Shown here: one piece after another, positions 52,952-62,160 of the stretch
How the letters are laid out: each line of letters starts with the position of its first letter
How positions within the stretch are numbered: the stretch's first letter is position 1
Assembly: GCA_015488485.1 (NCBI GenBank)
Contig: WFNR01000099.1
Location: 1-64,000, forward strand
DNA from: Cyclobacteriaceae bacterium
GTDB lineage: Bacteria; Bacteroidota; Bacteroidia; Cytophagales; Cyclobacteriaceae
Length of the DNA: 64,000 nt
Reading direction: 5' to 3'
The notes under the pieces: generated by a model
Told to the model about the DNA's origin: nothing
What the model saw: the letters and a program-made list of their open reading frames with translations, nothing else
The model's database searches: none
Position numbers and translations under genes: made by a program

Positions 52952-53220
52952 CCGTCAATTGTCATTAGATTGTCTAATGACAATTGATGAATTGAAAATC
53001 AATGAGTTATGCAACTAATTGTATTATCCAAAAAGGATTTTCAATTGTCACGGTTAACCTCCTACGAGTCAGACACGACTGTAGGAGTCGTCTGACCTGA
53101 CAAGTTATTGTTTTCCAATAACTTCGTCAGCTCATGGCGATACTGCCAGAGCATGACAAGCTTCGCTTCGTCATGCCCGAAGGGCAAAATTGTCAATTCT
53201 ATTGACAATTTTGGGATAAA
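52894..53220. repeat. 18-bp direct repeat flanking the hairpin block
   Basis: TGACAATTTTGGGATAAA occurs at 52894-52911 and again at 53203-53220. The first copy lies inside the dispersed repeat. The second is one arm of the last hairpin plus its flank. Confidence 0.7.
52955..53213. repeat. Series of perfect inverted repeats (hairpin block)
   Basis: Five inverted repeats in 260 bases. They are TCAATTGTCATTAGA with its complement, loop TTG (52955-52987, 15 bp perfect); AATTGAAAATC/GATTTTCAATT (52990-53000, 53036-53046); AAGTTATTG/CAATAACTT (53102-53124); GCATGAC/GTCATGC (53151-53176); and CAAAATTGTCAAT/ATTGACAATTTTG (53185-53213, 13 bp perfect). A further imperfect pair around GTCAGAC/GTCTGAC lies at 53065-53095. 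There is no coding frame. It may be a nested repeat element or structured RNA. Confidence 0.65.
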
Positions 53221-53249
53221 AAAAGCTGCCCCTGGACCGAAGCAGCTTT
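53218..53249 (-). terminator. Rho-independent terminator of ndk
   Basis: AAAGCTGC (53222-53229) pairs with GCAGCTTT (53242-53249). On the minus strand it is followed by a U run from the A tract at 53218-53224. It lies 24 bases after the ndk stop. Confidence 0.8.
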
Positions 53250-53272
53250 GTCAAATGTCCTGATGTGCTTTA

Positions 53273-53692
53273 TTAAAACATATCCGTTTCGGCAAAGAAA
53301 AAGCGGCCTTCGATGGCGGCATTTTCGTCCGAGTCGGAGCCGTGAATGGCGTTGGCCGAAATATCTTTGGCAAACAAGCGCCTGATGGTGCCTTCGGCTG
53401 CTTTTTTGGGGTCGGTATTGCCAATCAGTTCGCGGAAATCGGCCACGGCATTGTCTTTTTCCAGAATCATCGGCACAATAGGCCCCGATGACATGTACGC
53501 ACACAACTCACCATAAAAAGGCCTTTCCTTATGTACGGCATAAAATTGCCCGGCTCTTTCGGGGGTAAGTTGGGTTAGCTTCATTGCTACAATGCGGAAA
53601 CCAGCTTCTTCAATCATTTTAATAATAGCACCGGTATGGCCTGCGCCTACGGCATCAGGCTTGATCATGGTAAACGTTCTGTTTGTTGCCAT
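53273..53692 (-). CDS. ndk: Nucleoside diphosphate kinase
   Basis: A 139-residue NDK that balances nucleoside triphosphates. It has the start FTMIKPDAV, the phospho-His region [13 protein letters not shown] near residue 116 and the [12 protein letters not shown] segment. The length is full size. It stands alone, with its own promoter box and terminator. Confidence 0.97.
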   Translation of the reverse strand: MATNRTFTMIKPDAVGAGHTGAIIKMIEEAGFRIVAMKLTQLTPERAGQFYAVHKERPFYGELCAYMSSGPIVPMILEKDNAVADFRELIGNTDPKKAAEGTIRRLFAKDISANAIHGSDSDENAAIEGRFFFAETDMF

Positions 53693-53717
53693 TTTTTAGT
53701 GTTTTAAAATTTAGCTG

Positions 53718-53725
53718 CAAAAATA
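53718..53725 (-). promoter_or_regulatory. Putative -7 promoter box for ndk
   Basis: Reads TATTTTTG on the minus strand (TAnnTTTG), 25 bases before the ndk ATG. Confidence 0.45.
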
Positions 53726-53877
53726 GACCTTTAACAGCTATTATAATTGCCCAACCGCCAACATTTATCCAGTATGACGGCAATTGTTGTTAACCTTTGG
53801 CTTTTCTGCCAAAACATAGCAATTTTGTGCACCTTGTTTGTTCGGAGCTACATGCTGGCGAACAAGATTTATTTTTT

Positions 53878-54897
53878 ATGACAAACCTGGAAGCCTTTAA
53901 ACAACTCCTGGCCGGGCCCCGCAAGGTGGCTATCACGGTACATACCAATCCCGATGCCGATGCGCTGGGGGCTGCCTTAGCTCTGTCATCTATTCTGGCC
54001 CAGCAGGGGCATCAAACCAACGTAGTTTCGCCCAATAGTTATCCGGTTTTCCTGCATTGGATGAAAGGCATCAAACAGGTGATTGACTATGAGAAAAAGC
54101 CTGCCAGGGCCGAACAGGCTATTGGCGAGGCCGAAGTTATTTTTTGCCTCGATTTCAACGACCTGGAGCGCATAGGCGAGTTGGGTAAACTGGTAGCGGC
54201 AACCAGCGTGCCCAAAGTGATGATCGACCACCATCTGGAGCCCGACCATTTTGCCGATTTTGAATTCTGGAGCATAGAAGCCGGGGCTACTGCCGAGCTG
54301 GTATATGACCTGGCCGTGCAAATGGACTGGTTGAAATATATTGGCCCGGAAGAGGCCGACTGCCTGTATGCCGGTATTATGACGGATACGGGCGGCTTTC
54401 GCCACCCCAACACCACCCGCCATATTCATGAGGTAGTGGCCGAGCTTATTGGTCTTGGTGCGCAAACAGCCAGAGTGGCCAAGTTGGTTTATGATACCAA
54501 TACCGAGAATCGCTTGCGCCTGATCGGCTTTGTGCTAAGCCAGCGCCTGGTGGTGATGAAAGAGGTAGGCGTGGCTTACATCTACCTGACGCTGGAAGAC
54601 CAAAAAAAATTCAAGGCACAAAAAGGTGATACCGAAGGCCTGGTAAATTATGCTTTGTCGATTGCCAATATCACTATGGCGGCTATGTTTACCGAAGCCG
54701 AGGATATGATCAAGATATCATTCCGTTCGGTAGGTAGCTTTTCGGTAAATGAGTTTGCCCGTAAATATTTCAATGGCGGAGGTCATAATAATGCGGCCGG
54801 AGGGCGTTCGGAAGAATCGTTGCAGGATACGATTGAATATTTTAAAAAATTGGTAGAAAAACATAAGGATGAACTCAAATATGATCCAAATGAATAA
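53878..54897 (+). CDS. nrnA: Bifunctional oligoribonuclease/PAP phosphatase NrnA (DHH family)
   Basis: A 339-residue DHH-DHHA1 phosphoesterase. Metal-site motifs are HTNPDADALGAALAL near residue 21, FCLDFNDLERIG near 85, MIDHHLEPDHF near 112 and GIMTDTGGFRH near 165. The DHHA1 part ends FNGGGHNNAAGGRS. NrnA degrades short oligoribonucleotides and 3'-phosphoadenosine 5'-phosphate. The ATG 53878 start is chosen because the conserved fold begins right after it. It overlaps the next gene by 8 bases. Confidence 0.92.
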   Translation: MTNLEAFKQLLAGPRKVAITVHTNPDADALGAALALSSILAQQGHQTNVVSPNSYPVFLHWMKGIKQVIDYEKKPARAEQAIGEAEVIFCLDFNDLERIGELGKLVAATSVPKVMIDHHLEPDHFADFEFWSIEAGATAELVYDLAVQMDWLKYIGPEEADCLYAGIMTDTGGFRHPNTTRHIHEVVAELIGLGAQTARVAKLVYDTNTENRLRLIGFVLSQRLVVMKEVGVAYIYLTLEDQKKFKAQKGDTEGLVNYALSIANITMAAMFTEAEDMIKISFRSVGSFSVNEFARKYFNGGGHNNAAGGRSEESLQDTIEYFKKLVEKHKDELKYDPNE

Positions 54898-55888
54898 GTT
54901 GTTGCTATGGGTTGCTTTGATGGCAGTAGTGGTGGGTTGTAAGAATAATGACGAACAACAAGCCGGAGAAAGCACCACCGTTAAGCCGCAACAGATGGCT
55001 GATAACACGGAAAACCCCAGGGGAAAAGGTGAGCCGTTACCCCTGCCGGACAACCTGAAAGAAACCGATACGGGTGTTAAATATCGCTTTTACAAAAAAG
55101 GTGACGGACGCGTGCCTCCCGATGGCGATTATTGGCTGATCAACCTGTCATACTACGATGCCTGGGGGGAGAAAATTTTTTCTACCGCTGACCGCGGAGG
55201 CGCCATGCCGATGATGTATATAGCTGACAACCTTTCCAAAAACGGCTCGCTGGAAGAGTGCCTGAGCATGTTGGCCAATGGCGACAGCGCCCAATTCTTT
55301 ATCAGTGCCGATACTTTGTTTCGCTATGCTTATCGCAGGGCGGCCCCCGATAGCCTGAAAGGCACCCTGATCAGGGTGGAGGCCAGCGTTGACGGTATTT
55401 ATGACGCCCAGGGCATCGCCCAATATGAGGCGGATAAAGCACGCCAGCAACTGGAAAAAGAAATACCGGTTATCGAGGAATACTTGCAAAAACACGGTCT
55501 GCAAGCAAAAAAAACACCTGAAGGCCTGTATTATGTGATTGTAGAAGAGGGAGCAGGCCCTCATCCGGCTGCCGGCCAGATTGTGCGGGTAAACTACACC
55601 GGCAAGTTGCTCGATGGTACGGTATTCGATACCAGCAACAAAGACGATGCCCTGGAAGCAGGCATCTACACACCACGCAAACCTTATGAGCCTTTTCGTT
55701 TTAGGCTGGGAGCCAACCAGGTTATCAAAGGCTGGGATCTGGGTATTCCCCTGCTGCGACCGGGCGGCAAGGCTGTGTTAATCATCCCTTCGGCACTGGC
55801 CTATGGCAGCCGCCAGATGGGTAAGCTGATTAAACCCAACTCGGTGTTGGTTTTTGACGTTGAATTGGTAGAAATTGTTGATGAATGA
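54890..55888 (+). CDS. FKBP-type peptidyl-prolyl isomerase lipoprotein, two-domain
   Basis: About 332 residues. The signal ends in a lipobox (VVVGC, Cys near 17). The C-terminal FKBP domain (about 220-332) is well conserved: VRVNYTGKLLDGTVFDTS, FRLGANQVIKGWDLGIPLL, IIPSALAYGSRQMG. The N-terminal half (about 60-185) looks like a second, degenerate FKBP domain. Such lipoproteins assist folding of exported proteins; GldI is a related gliding protein. It is cotranscribed with nrnA and overlaps the next FKBP gene by an ATGA junction. Confidence 0.9.
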   Translation: MNKLLLWVALMAVVVGCKNNDEQQAGESTTVKPQQMADNTENPRGKGEPLPLPDNLKETDTGVKYRFYKKGDGRVPPDGDYWLINLSYYDAWGEKIFSTADRGGAMPMMYIADNLSKNGSLEECLSMLANGDSAQFFISADTLFRYAYRRAAPDSLKGTLIRVEASVDGIYDAQGIAQYEADKARQQLEKEIPVIEEYLQKHGLQAKKTPEGLYYVIVEEGAGPHPAAGQIVRVNYTGKLLDGTVFDTSNKDDALEAGIYTPRKPYEPFRFRLGANQVIKGWDLGIPLLRPGGKAVLIIPSALAYGSRQMGKLIKPNSVLVFDVELVEIVDE

Positions 55889-56370
55889 GATACTTAATTG
55901 TTTTTTTCGCCCTTGGTCTGACCCTTTTCGCGGCCTGCAAGAAAGAAGAGCCGCAGCCGATAGATGAGGTAGAGCAACTGGAAATTGATCTGGAAAAGAT
56001 TGATAATTACATTATTGAACATGGACTGGTAGATGACTCGCTGCATCACCCGACCAAAATCCGTTACATCATTTTACAGGAAGGCAGCGGGCTGAAACCG
56101 CGCTATGATGAAGACTCTATAGAAGTAGCGTATGTAGGCACTTTGCTGGATACCGGTGAGCAGTTTGATGCCAATGATGCTTTTCGTGCCAAGCTTGATC
56201 AGAATCTGATACTGGGCTGGCAGATCATGTTGCAGGAAATGCGCGAGGGTGACAGATACCAGATATTCTTGCCTTCTTTCTTTGGCTATGGCGATAAGGG
56301 CTCTCCTCCCAAGATACCGGCCAATGCCGTCTTGATTTTTGATATCGAACTCAAGCGGGTGTATAAATAA
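55885..56370 (+). CDS. FKBP-type peptidyl-prolyl isomerase lipoprotein, short
   Basis: A 161-residue lipoprotein (lipobox LFAAC, Cys near 18) with a single FKBP domain: ILQEGSGLKP, IEVAYVGTLLDTGEQFDAN, ILGWQIMLQEMREGD and IFLPSFFGYGDKG. Several active-site aromatics are changed relative to the neighbour, so isomerase activity may be reduced. Tandem with the larger FKBP lipoprotein, and rdgB begins on the next base after its stop. Confidence 0.88.
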   Translation: MRYLIVFFALGLTLFAACKKEEPQPIDEVEQLEIDLEKIDNYIIEHGLVDDSLHHPTKIRYIILQEGSGLKPRYDEDSIEVAYVGTLLDTGEQFDANDAFRAKLDQNLILGWQIMLQEMREGDRYQIFLPSFFGYGDKGSPPKIPANAVLIFDIELKRVYK

Positions 56371-56952
56371 ATGCGCCTGGTATTTGCTACTCACAATCAG
56401 CATAAAGTGGCCGAGTTGGCAGCTCTTCTGCCACCGGGAATTGAGTTGATAAGCCTGAATGAAGCCGGTATTACGGAAGAAATAGTAGAAAATGGCTCTA
56501 AGCTCGAAGACAACGCCCTGATCAAAGCCCGCTATGTGTATGAGCACCTGGGCTTACCTTGCTTTGCCGATGATACGGGTCTGGAGGTGGAGGCGCTGGA
56601 CGGAGCACCGGGGGTGTATAGCGCCCGTTATGCCGGGGAGCCGGTAAGCCATGAACGCAATATTGACAAATTGCTTGGTCAAATGCAGGGCGTGGCCAAC
56701 AGACAGGCACGCTTCCGTACAGTGATAGCACTTATCTGCCAGGGGAAGGAGTATTTGTTTGAAGGCATCGTAGAGGGTACAATCACCACAGCACGGCAGG
56801 GCAGCGGGGGTTTCGGGTACGATCCGGTCTTTCTTCCTAATGGGTTTAATCGTACATTTGCACAGATGAGCCTGGAGCGGAAAAACAGTATCAGCCACCG
56901 GGGCCGGGCAGTTGACAAGCTGATTGCATTTTTAAAAAATAAAAACTGTTGA
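56371..56952 (+). CDS. rdgB: Non-canonical purine NTP pyrophosphatase (RdgB/HAM1)
   Basis: A 193-residue house-cleaning enzyme that hydrolyses (d)ITP and XTP. It shows FATHNQHKVAEL near the N-terminus, FADDTGLEVEALDGAPGVYSARY near 67, GFGYDPVFLPNG near 148 and SHRGRAVDKL near the C-terminus. It begins directly after the FKBP stop and overlaps udk by 4 bases. Confidence 0.95.
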   Translation: MRLVFATHNQHKVAELAALLPPGIELISLNEAGITEEIVENGSKLEDNALIKARYVYEHLGLPCFADDTGLEVEALDGAPGVYSARYAGEPVSHERNIDKLLGQMQGVANRQARFRTVIALICQGKEYLFEGIVEGTITTARQGSGGFGYDPVFLPNGFNRTFAQMSLERKNSISHRGRAVDKLIAFLKNKNC

Positions 56953-57572
56953 AACCACCCTTTATCATCGGCATTGTAGGCGGCAGTGGCTCGGGCAAAA
57001 CTTTTTTTCTGAAGAATCTGCTTAAGCATTTTACCTCCGAGCAGGTGTGCCTCATATCGCAGGATAACTATTACCGGCCGCGCGAGGAGCAACCGGTAGA
57101 TGAAAAAGGTGTAAAAAACTTTGACTTGCCCGAGTCAATCGACTTTGAAGCCTACAAGAATGATATTATTGCCCTGCGCAATGGCAAGACCGTAACCAGA
57201 ACGGAATACACTTTTAACAATCCGGCTGCACAGCCGGCCGAGATTGTGTTACAGCCGACACCGGTGATAGTGGTGGAGGGACTGTTTGTATTGTACTATC
57301 AGGAAATTGCCCGTTTGCTTGACCTGAAGCTATTTATAGAAGCGCGCGACTATATTAAGCTGAAAAGAAGGATTATCCGTGATGACCGGGAGCGCGGCTA
57401 TGACCTGCACGATGTGCTGTACCGCTATGAGCACCATGTAATGCCCACTTATCATAAGTATATTGAGCCTTACCGGCTTAGTACTGATCTCATTATCCCC
57501 AACCACGATGGCTTTGACCAGGCGCTGGAGGTGCTGGTGGCTTTTATCCGGGCCAAGGTGCAGGAAGCCTGA
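56949..57572 (+). CDS. udk: Uridine kinase
   Basis: A 207-residue nucleoside kinase with P-loop GIVGGSGSGKT near residue 8, SQDNYYRPR near 40 and a lid region EARDYIKLKRRIIRDDRERG near 130. It phosphorylates uridine and cytidine. TTG start at 56949 overlapping rdgB. Last gene of the nrnA unit; the 75 bases to uvrB contain no obvious terminator. Confidence 0.93.
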   Translation: MKPPFIIGIVGGSGSGKTFFLKNLLKHFTSEQVCLISQDNYYRPREEQPVDEKGVKNFDLPESIDFEAYKNDIIALRNGKTVTRTEYTFNNPAAQPAEIVLQPTPVIVVEGLFVLYYQEIARLLDLKLFIEARDYIKLKRRIIRDDRERGYDLHDVLYRYEHHVMPTYHKYIEPYRLSTDLIIPNHDGFDQALEVLVAFIRAKVQEA

Positions 57573-57647
57573 TGATAATTTGATCATGGAAAAAGAAGGC
57601 CAGGGATCGAAAAACTGAGGACGGGACCTGACTCACATCATCTATAC

Positions 57648-59672
57648 CTAACGCGAGTTTTTGAGCTGTTCTTTTAAAATATCAAGCTCATCACGATAGC
57701 GGGCTGCTTCGATGAAGTCGAGTTCTTTGGCGGCTTTTTCCATTTTTTTCTGCGTGACTTTTATCTGTTTTTCAAGCTCTTCGCGGCTCATATAGGCAGT
57801 TACCGGGTCAGCCGCCAGGGTGCTGTTGTCAGGCTCGGTATAGTATTTTTTACTTTCTTTTTTGGCATCGGCCACTTTGGTCTGCTCCAGGATGGCTGCG
57901 GTAGATTTGATTACGGTTTGCGGGGTAATGTTATGGCGGGCATTGTATTCAGCCTGGATGCGTCTTCTGCGGTTGGTCTCGTCAATGGCCACCTGCATCG
58001 ATTTGGTGATCTGGTCGGCATACATAATCACCCGCCCCTGGCTGTTGCGGGCCGCCCGGCCGATGGTTTGTATCAGCGATTTTACATTTCGTAGAAAGCC
58101 CTCCTTATCGGCATCCAGGATGGCCACCAGCGATACTTCAGGCAGATCGAGGCCTTCACGCAGCAGGTTTACCCCTACCAGCACGTCAAACTCTCCCAGA
58201 CGCAGCTCGCGCAGTATTTCCACCCGGTCGAGGGAGTCAACCTCCGAGTGGATATAGCGCGTTTTGATGTTGGCCCGGGCCAGGAATTTGCTCAGTTCTT
58301 CGGCCATGCGCTTGGTCAGGGTGGTTACCAGTACCCGCTCGTTTTTTTTGACGGTCTCGTCAATTTCTTCCAGCAGGTCATCTATCTGGTTGAGGCTGGG
58401 GCGCACCTCTATGGCCGGGTCCAGCAGGCCGGTAGGGCGGATAAGCTGCTCGACCACTACCCCCTCGGAAGCCGCCAGTTCGTAGTCGGCAGGGGTAGCA
58501 CTTACAAATATCACCTGGTTGATTAGTGACTCGAATTCATTGAACGACAGCGGCCGGTTATCCAGAGCCGAGGGCAGCCGGAAGCCGTACTCTACCAGAT
58601 TCTCCTTGCGCGAGCGGTCGCCACCCCACATGGCGCGGATCTGCGGTATGGTTACATGGCTTTCGTCTATTACCATCAGGTAGTCATCGGGGAAATAATC
58701 GAGCAGGCAAAACGGCCGGCTGCCGGGCTGGCGCCTGTCGAAATAGCGTGAGTAATTCTCCACTCCCGGGCAATAGCCCAGTTCGCGCATCATCTCCAGG
58801 TCGAACTCGGTGCGCTCCTTTATGCGCTTGGCCTCAATCTGGCGCCCTTCATCCTCAAAAAGCTGCACCTGCGCCATCATATCATCCTGTATTTCACGGA
58901 TGGCCTGCTGCAGCGTGTCCTGGCCGGTCACAAACAGGTTGGCCGGATAAATGGTAATGGCCGGTTCCTCGGTTATCTTGCGTCCAGTGGCCGGGTCGAT
59001 GGTTTGCAGAGCTTCTATTTCATCGCCCCAGAAAACAATACGAAAGGCAAAATCGCCATAGGCCACAAACACATCCACCGTATCGCCCTTTACGCGAAAG
59101 GTGCCGCGCTTAAATTCCCCTTCGGTGCGGCTATACAGGATATTCACCAGGTCGAACAAAAGCTGGTTGCGGGAAATCTTCTCCCCGGTCTGCAGGGTCA
59201 CCACATTCTTGCCGAATTCTTCGGGGTTGCCAATACCATAGATACACGATACCGAGGCTACTACAATAATATCCCTGCGGCCGCTGAGCAGGGCCGAGGT
59301 GGCACTCAGGCGCAGCTTTTCAATTTCTTCGTTTATCGACAGGTCTTTTTCGATGTACAGCCCGGTGGTGGGGATGAAAGCCTCCGGCTGATAATAATCG
59401 TAATAGGAGATAAAGTACTCTACGGCATTCTCCGGGAAAAACTGCTTAAACTCACCATAGAGCTGAGCGGCCAGGGTTTTGTTGTGGCTAAGCACCAGGG
59501 TAGGGCGCTGTACCTGCTGTATTACGTTGGCAATGGTAAAGGTTTTGCCCGAGCCGGTAACGCCCAGCAGCGTCTGAGCGCGGTCGCCACGTTGCAGGCC
59601 CTCAACCAACTGGGCAATGGCCTGCGGCTGGTCGCCTGTAGGGGTAAATGCGCTGGTGAGCTTGAAAGGCAT
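57648..59672 (-). CDS. uvrB: UvrABC system protein B (excinuclease helicase)
   Basis: A 674-residue UvrB with Walker [11 protein letters not shown] near residue 38. The beta-hairpin region is [21 protein letters not shown], cited in part. Helicase motifs include [20 protein letters not shown] and [15 protein letters not shown]-terminal UVR motif ([18 protein letters not shown]) contacts UvrC. Start at ATG 59672 (MPFKLTSAF); the frame upstream is leader. It is last in a minus-strand unit with aroE, 33 bases apart, and has its own promoter box. Confidence 0.97.
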   Translation of the reverse strand: MPFKLTSAFTPTGDQPQAIAQLVEGLQRGDRAQTLLGVTGSGKTFTIANVIQQVQRPTLVLSHNKTLAAQLYGEFKQFFPENAVEYFISYYDYYQPEAFIPTTGLYIEKDLSINEEIEKLRLSATSALLSGRRDIIVVASVSCIYGIGNPEEFGKNVVTLQTGEKISRNQLLFDLVNILYSRTEGEFKRGTFRVKGDTVDVFVAYGDFAFRIVFWGDEIEALQTIDPATGRKITEEPAITIYPANLFVTGQDTLQQAIREIQDDMMAQVQLFEDEGRQIEAKRIKERTEFDLEMMRELGYCPGVENYSRYFDRRQPGSRPFCLLDYFPDDYLMVIDESHVTIPQIRAMWGGDRSRKENLVEYGFRLPSALDNRPLSFNEFESLINQVIFVSATPADYELAASEGVVVEQLIRPTGLLDPAIEVRPSLNQIDDLLEEIDETVKKNERVLVTTLTKRMAEELSKFLARANIKTRYIHSEVDSLDRVEILRELRLGEFDVLVGVNLLREGLDLPEVSLVAILDADKEGFLRNVKSLIQTIGRAARNSQGRVIMYADQITKSMQVAIDETNRRRRIQAEYNARHNITPQTVIKSTAAILEQTKVADAKKESKKYYTEPDNSTLAADPVTAYMSREELEKQIKVTQKKMEKAAKELDFIEAARYRDELDILKEQLKNSR

Positions 59673-59695
59673 AGCGTTGATTTGGGTCGTAAGCT

Positions 59696-59703
59696 CAAAA
59701 ATA
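59696..59703 (-). promoter_or_regulatory. Putative -7 promoter box for uvrB
   Basis: Reads TATTTTTG on the minus strand, in the 32-base gap between the aroE stop and the uvrB ATG. It would let uvrB be expressed apart from the upstream operon. Confidence 0.45.
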
Positions 59704-59704
59704 C

Positions 59705-60451
59705 TTAGTGCGACCAGATTTCCCACGCTCGGTCGGCCTGAAGATGCAGCATTTCCAGGCCGTTTTTGGTAGCCGCCCCCCGCTCACGGGCCTTTTGCAG
59801 CAGCAGCGTCTCTTCGGGGTTGTACACCAGGTCGTACACAAAATGCTCGGGCGTGAGGTGATGATAGGGGATATCGGGGTAAGTGTCGGTATGCGGGTAC
59901 ATGCCCAGCGGGGTGGTGTTGATCAGCAGGGGCGTGTGAGTGAGTATTTTGTTGGCTGGCAGGTCGTCATACACCAGTTGGCCGGACTGCTGTTTCCGGG
60001 ATACTATTAAATATACAATGCCCAGCTCTTCGAGCACGGCTGCCACTGCCCTGGCAGCGCCACCACTACCCAAAATGAGCGCCTTGTAGGTAGCCGGCTC
60101 ACCGGGTAGCCAGTTGAGCAGCGACTGCCGGAAGCCATAGTAGTCGGTGTTATAGCCGCTCAGGCGCCCGCGGCTAATTTTGATGGTATTCACTGCTCCC
60201 ACCCGGCTGGCGGAGTCTTCGAGCCAGTCGAGATAAGGCACTACGGCTTCCTTGTGCGGTATGGTCACGTTCAGCCCGCATAGGTCGGGGTGCTCCTCAA
60301 GCAGGGCTGGCAACTGCCAGATGTCTTCCAGTTCGAAATTTTCGTAAATATGATTGTGCAGCCCCCCGGCAGCGAATTTTTCGGTAAAATATTGCCGGGA
60401 GAAAGAATGGCCAAGCGGATAGCCAATCAAACCGTAGCGCCTGATTTTCAT
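59705..60451 (-). CDS. aroE: Shikimate dehydrogenase
   Basis: A 248-residue enzyme that reduces 3-dehydroshikimate to shikimate. It has the substrate loop [11 protein letters not shown], the catalytic Lys in [15 protein letters not shown] near 66, GAVNTI and the Asp in YNTDYYGF near 101. The NADP glycine loop [10 protein letters not shown] is near 125. It overlaps the DUF368 gene by an ATGA junction. Confidence 0.96.
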   Translation of the reverse strand: MKIRRYGLIGYPLGHSFSRQYFTEKFAAGGLHNHIYENFELEDIWQLPALLEEHPDLCGLNVTIPHKEAVVPYLDWLEDSASRVGAVNTIKISRGRLSGYNTDYYGFRQSLLNWLPGEPATYKALILGSGGAARAVAAVLEELGIVYLIVSRKQQSGQLVYDDLPANKILTHTPLLINTTPLGMYPHTDTYPDIPYHHLTPEHFVYDLVYNPEETLLLQKARERGAATKNGLEMLHLQADRAWEIWSH

Positions 60452-61386
60452 TTTTTGCGGGTAATCTGCAAGGCAATCTTCTCGATTACCACTACAATAA
60501 AAAAGCCTATGGCCATAAATAACAAGGCTTGCAGAAAAAACGGGTCATGCCCGGTTGTCTCCAGGTAGTTGTTGGGCAAAATATTTTGCTCGATAAAGGG
60601 CACCTGCTGACCATGACTATTGAGGCGGTATTCCAGCACCTGTTTCCACGGCCAGAGTTTATTCAGCGAGCCCATCATGAAGCCGGCCAGCAAGGCTACG
60701 GTAAAATTATGATAATGCTCCAGCAGCCAGGAGATAACCCTGACAAACGATACCAGACCGATAACGCAACCTGCCAGAAACAAGGCCAGCACGGCCAGGT
60801 CCATTTCATGCAGGGCCATCAGGATGTACTCGTACTTGCCCAGCACCAGCAGGATAAACGCCCCGGAGATGCCCGGTAAGATCATAGCCATAATGGCCAG
60901 CATACCGCTGAGCAATACCATGGGGTAGGTATCGGGGGTGTGGGCCGGGGTGAGGCTGGTAATGCCATAGGCAATAATGCCTCCCAGGATCAGCGCCAGC
61001 ACCACCGTCCATTTCCATTTGGTGATTTGCCGTAACACGGTAATGGAAGAAATCAGGATAAGCCCCCAGAAGAATGACCACAGTTGAATAGGGTAATGTA
61101 ATTTGAGGTAAATAAGCAAGGCGGCCAGCGACTTGATGCTGACCAGTATGCCACCGAAAACCGCCAGCAGGAAGTTGCCGTTTATGGCTTGCCAGAAAGT
61201 CTTGAAGCGGCCGCGCACCAACAATTGCAGATTGGGCAGGTTTATGGCTTTGATGGACTCCAGTAGTTCTTCATAAATACCTGTAATAAAGGCAATTGTA
61301 CCTCCGGAAACCCCCGGCACCACATCGGCTCCTCCCATAGCCAGCCCTTTGAGGAAGAGCATCAGATAGTCTTTTATTTTGCGCAT
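60448..61386 (-). CDS. DUF368 membrane protein (PopT-type polyprenyl-phosphate transporter)
   Basis: A 312-residue polytopic protein with about eight hydrophobic segments. It has the DUF368 hallmarks KGLAMGGADVVPGVSGGTIA near 14 and LPGISGAFILLVLGKYEY near 170. DUF368 members (PopT) recycle undecaprenyl phosphate across the inner membrane. It overlaps aroE by 4 bases and follows comA by 9 bases. Confidence 0.92.
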   Translation of the reverse strand: MRKIKDYLMLFLKGLAMGGADVVPGVSGGTIAFITGIYEELLESIKAINLPNLQLLVRGRFKTFWQAINGNFLLAVFGGILVSIKSLAALLIYLKLHYPIQLWSFFWGLILISSITVLRQITKWKWTVVLALILGGIIAYGITSLTPAHTPDTYPMVLLSGMLAIMAMILPGISGAFILLVLGKYEYILMALHEMDLAVLALFLAGCVIGLVSFVRVISWLLEHYHNFTVALLAGFMMGSLNKLWPWKQVLEYRLNSHGQQVPFIEQNILPNNYLETTGHDPFFLQALLFMAIGFFIVVVIEKIALQITRKK

Positions 61387-61395
61387 GCAGTGCGG

Positions 61396-62160
61396 TTAGT
61401 CCTGCTTGAGGAAATGATTGAACGTATCGCCCCGCAGCCCCAGGCGGATGGTCTCCAGCGGGATCACCTCATTTGGCGCTATATTACCCAGGTTGACGTT
61501 GCTACCCAGCAGCTTGATAAACCATACCTGCTGCGATTTTTGCGGGGCCTCCCAGATGATTTTTTCAAATGGAATTTGCGTCAGTATTTCCTGCACCAGA
61601 CCGGAGCGCACCTCACCGCTGGAGCGGAACAGCCCCACATTGCCGCTTTCGCGTGCTTCGCCAATCACTTTCCAAGAGCCTGCCGCCAGCTCTTTTTGCA
61701 TAAGCTCTATCCACTTATAAGGCGGGATGATTTTTTCCACATCTTTGGAGCCGACCTCCGAGAGTACCGTTACCTGCTCGGATAACTTACTGATATAGTC
61801 ACACTTGCGGTCATGGTTGAGCTCGATGGAGCCATCCGATACCTCGGCATACTGCATACCATATTTGTCCAGTATTCTGCGGTAGTCGTCAAATTGATCG
61901 CGGATGATGAAAGCTTCGAACAGGGTGCCTCCGAAGTAGGTAGGGATACCGGCATCGGCATAGACCTTCAGTTTGTCTTTGAGCTTTGGAGTAACGAACG
62001 AAGTGCCCCAGCCCAGTTTTACAATATCTACGTGGTCGCTGGCTACGCTCAAAAAATCTTCTACCTGCCGGCAACTCAGGCCTTTGTCCATAGCCATGGT
62101 AAAGCCGTATTCCCTGGGCTTTTTGGTACGCTCAGGAAGATTCTTTAGGGTGTAATTCAT
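61396..62160 (-). CDS. Phosphosulfolactate synthase-family protein (ComA-like)
   Basis: A 254-residue TIM-barrel protein of the ComA family. It has KLGWGTSFVTPKLKDKL near 48, YFGGTLFEAFII near 75, EVSDGSIELNHDRKCDYI near 106 and GSKDVEKIIPPYKWIELM. ComA adds sulfite to phosphoenolpyruvate. In archaea this leads to coenzyme M. In Bacteroidota the product could feed cysteate for capnine-type sulfonolipids, though this is inference and no other sulfonolipid gene is in the window. The start overlaps the TPR gene stop (ATGA). Confidence 0.85.
   Translation of the reverse strand: MNYTLKNLPERTKKPREYGFTMAMDKGLSCRQVEDFLSVASDHVDIVKLGWGTSFVTPKLKDKLKVYADAGIPTYFGGTLFEAFIIRDQFDDYRRILDKYGMQYAEVSDGSIELNHDRKCDYISKLSEQVTVLSEVGSKDVEKIIPPYKWIELMQKELAAGSWKVIGEARESGNVGLFRSSGEVRSGLVQEILTQIPFEKIIWEAPQKSQQVWFIKLLGSNVNLGNIAPNEVIPLETIRLGLRGDTFNHFLKQD

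Noticed and set aside
52955-53213. CRISPR-like array
   Set aside because: The repeats are inverted, unequal in sequence and spacing, and there are no direct repeats with regular spacers and no cas genes.
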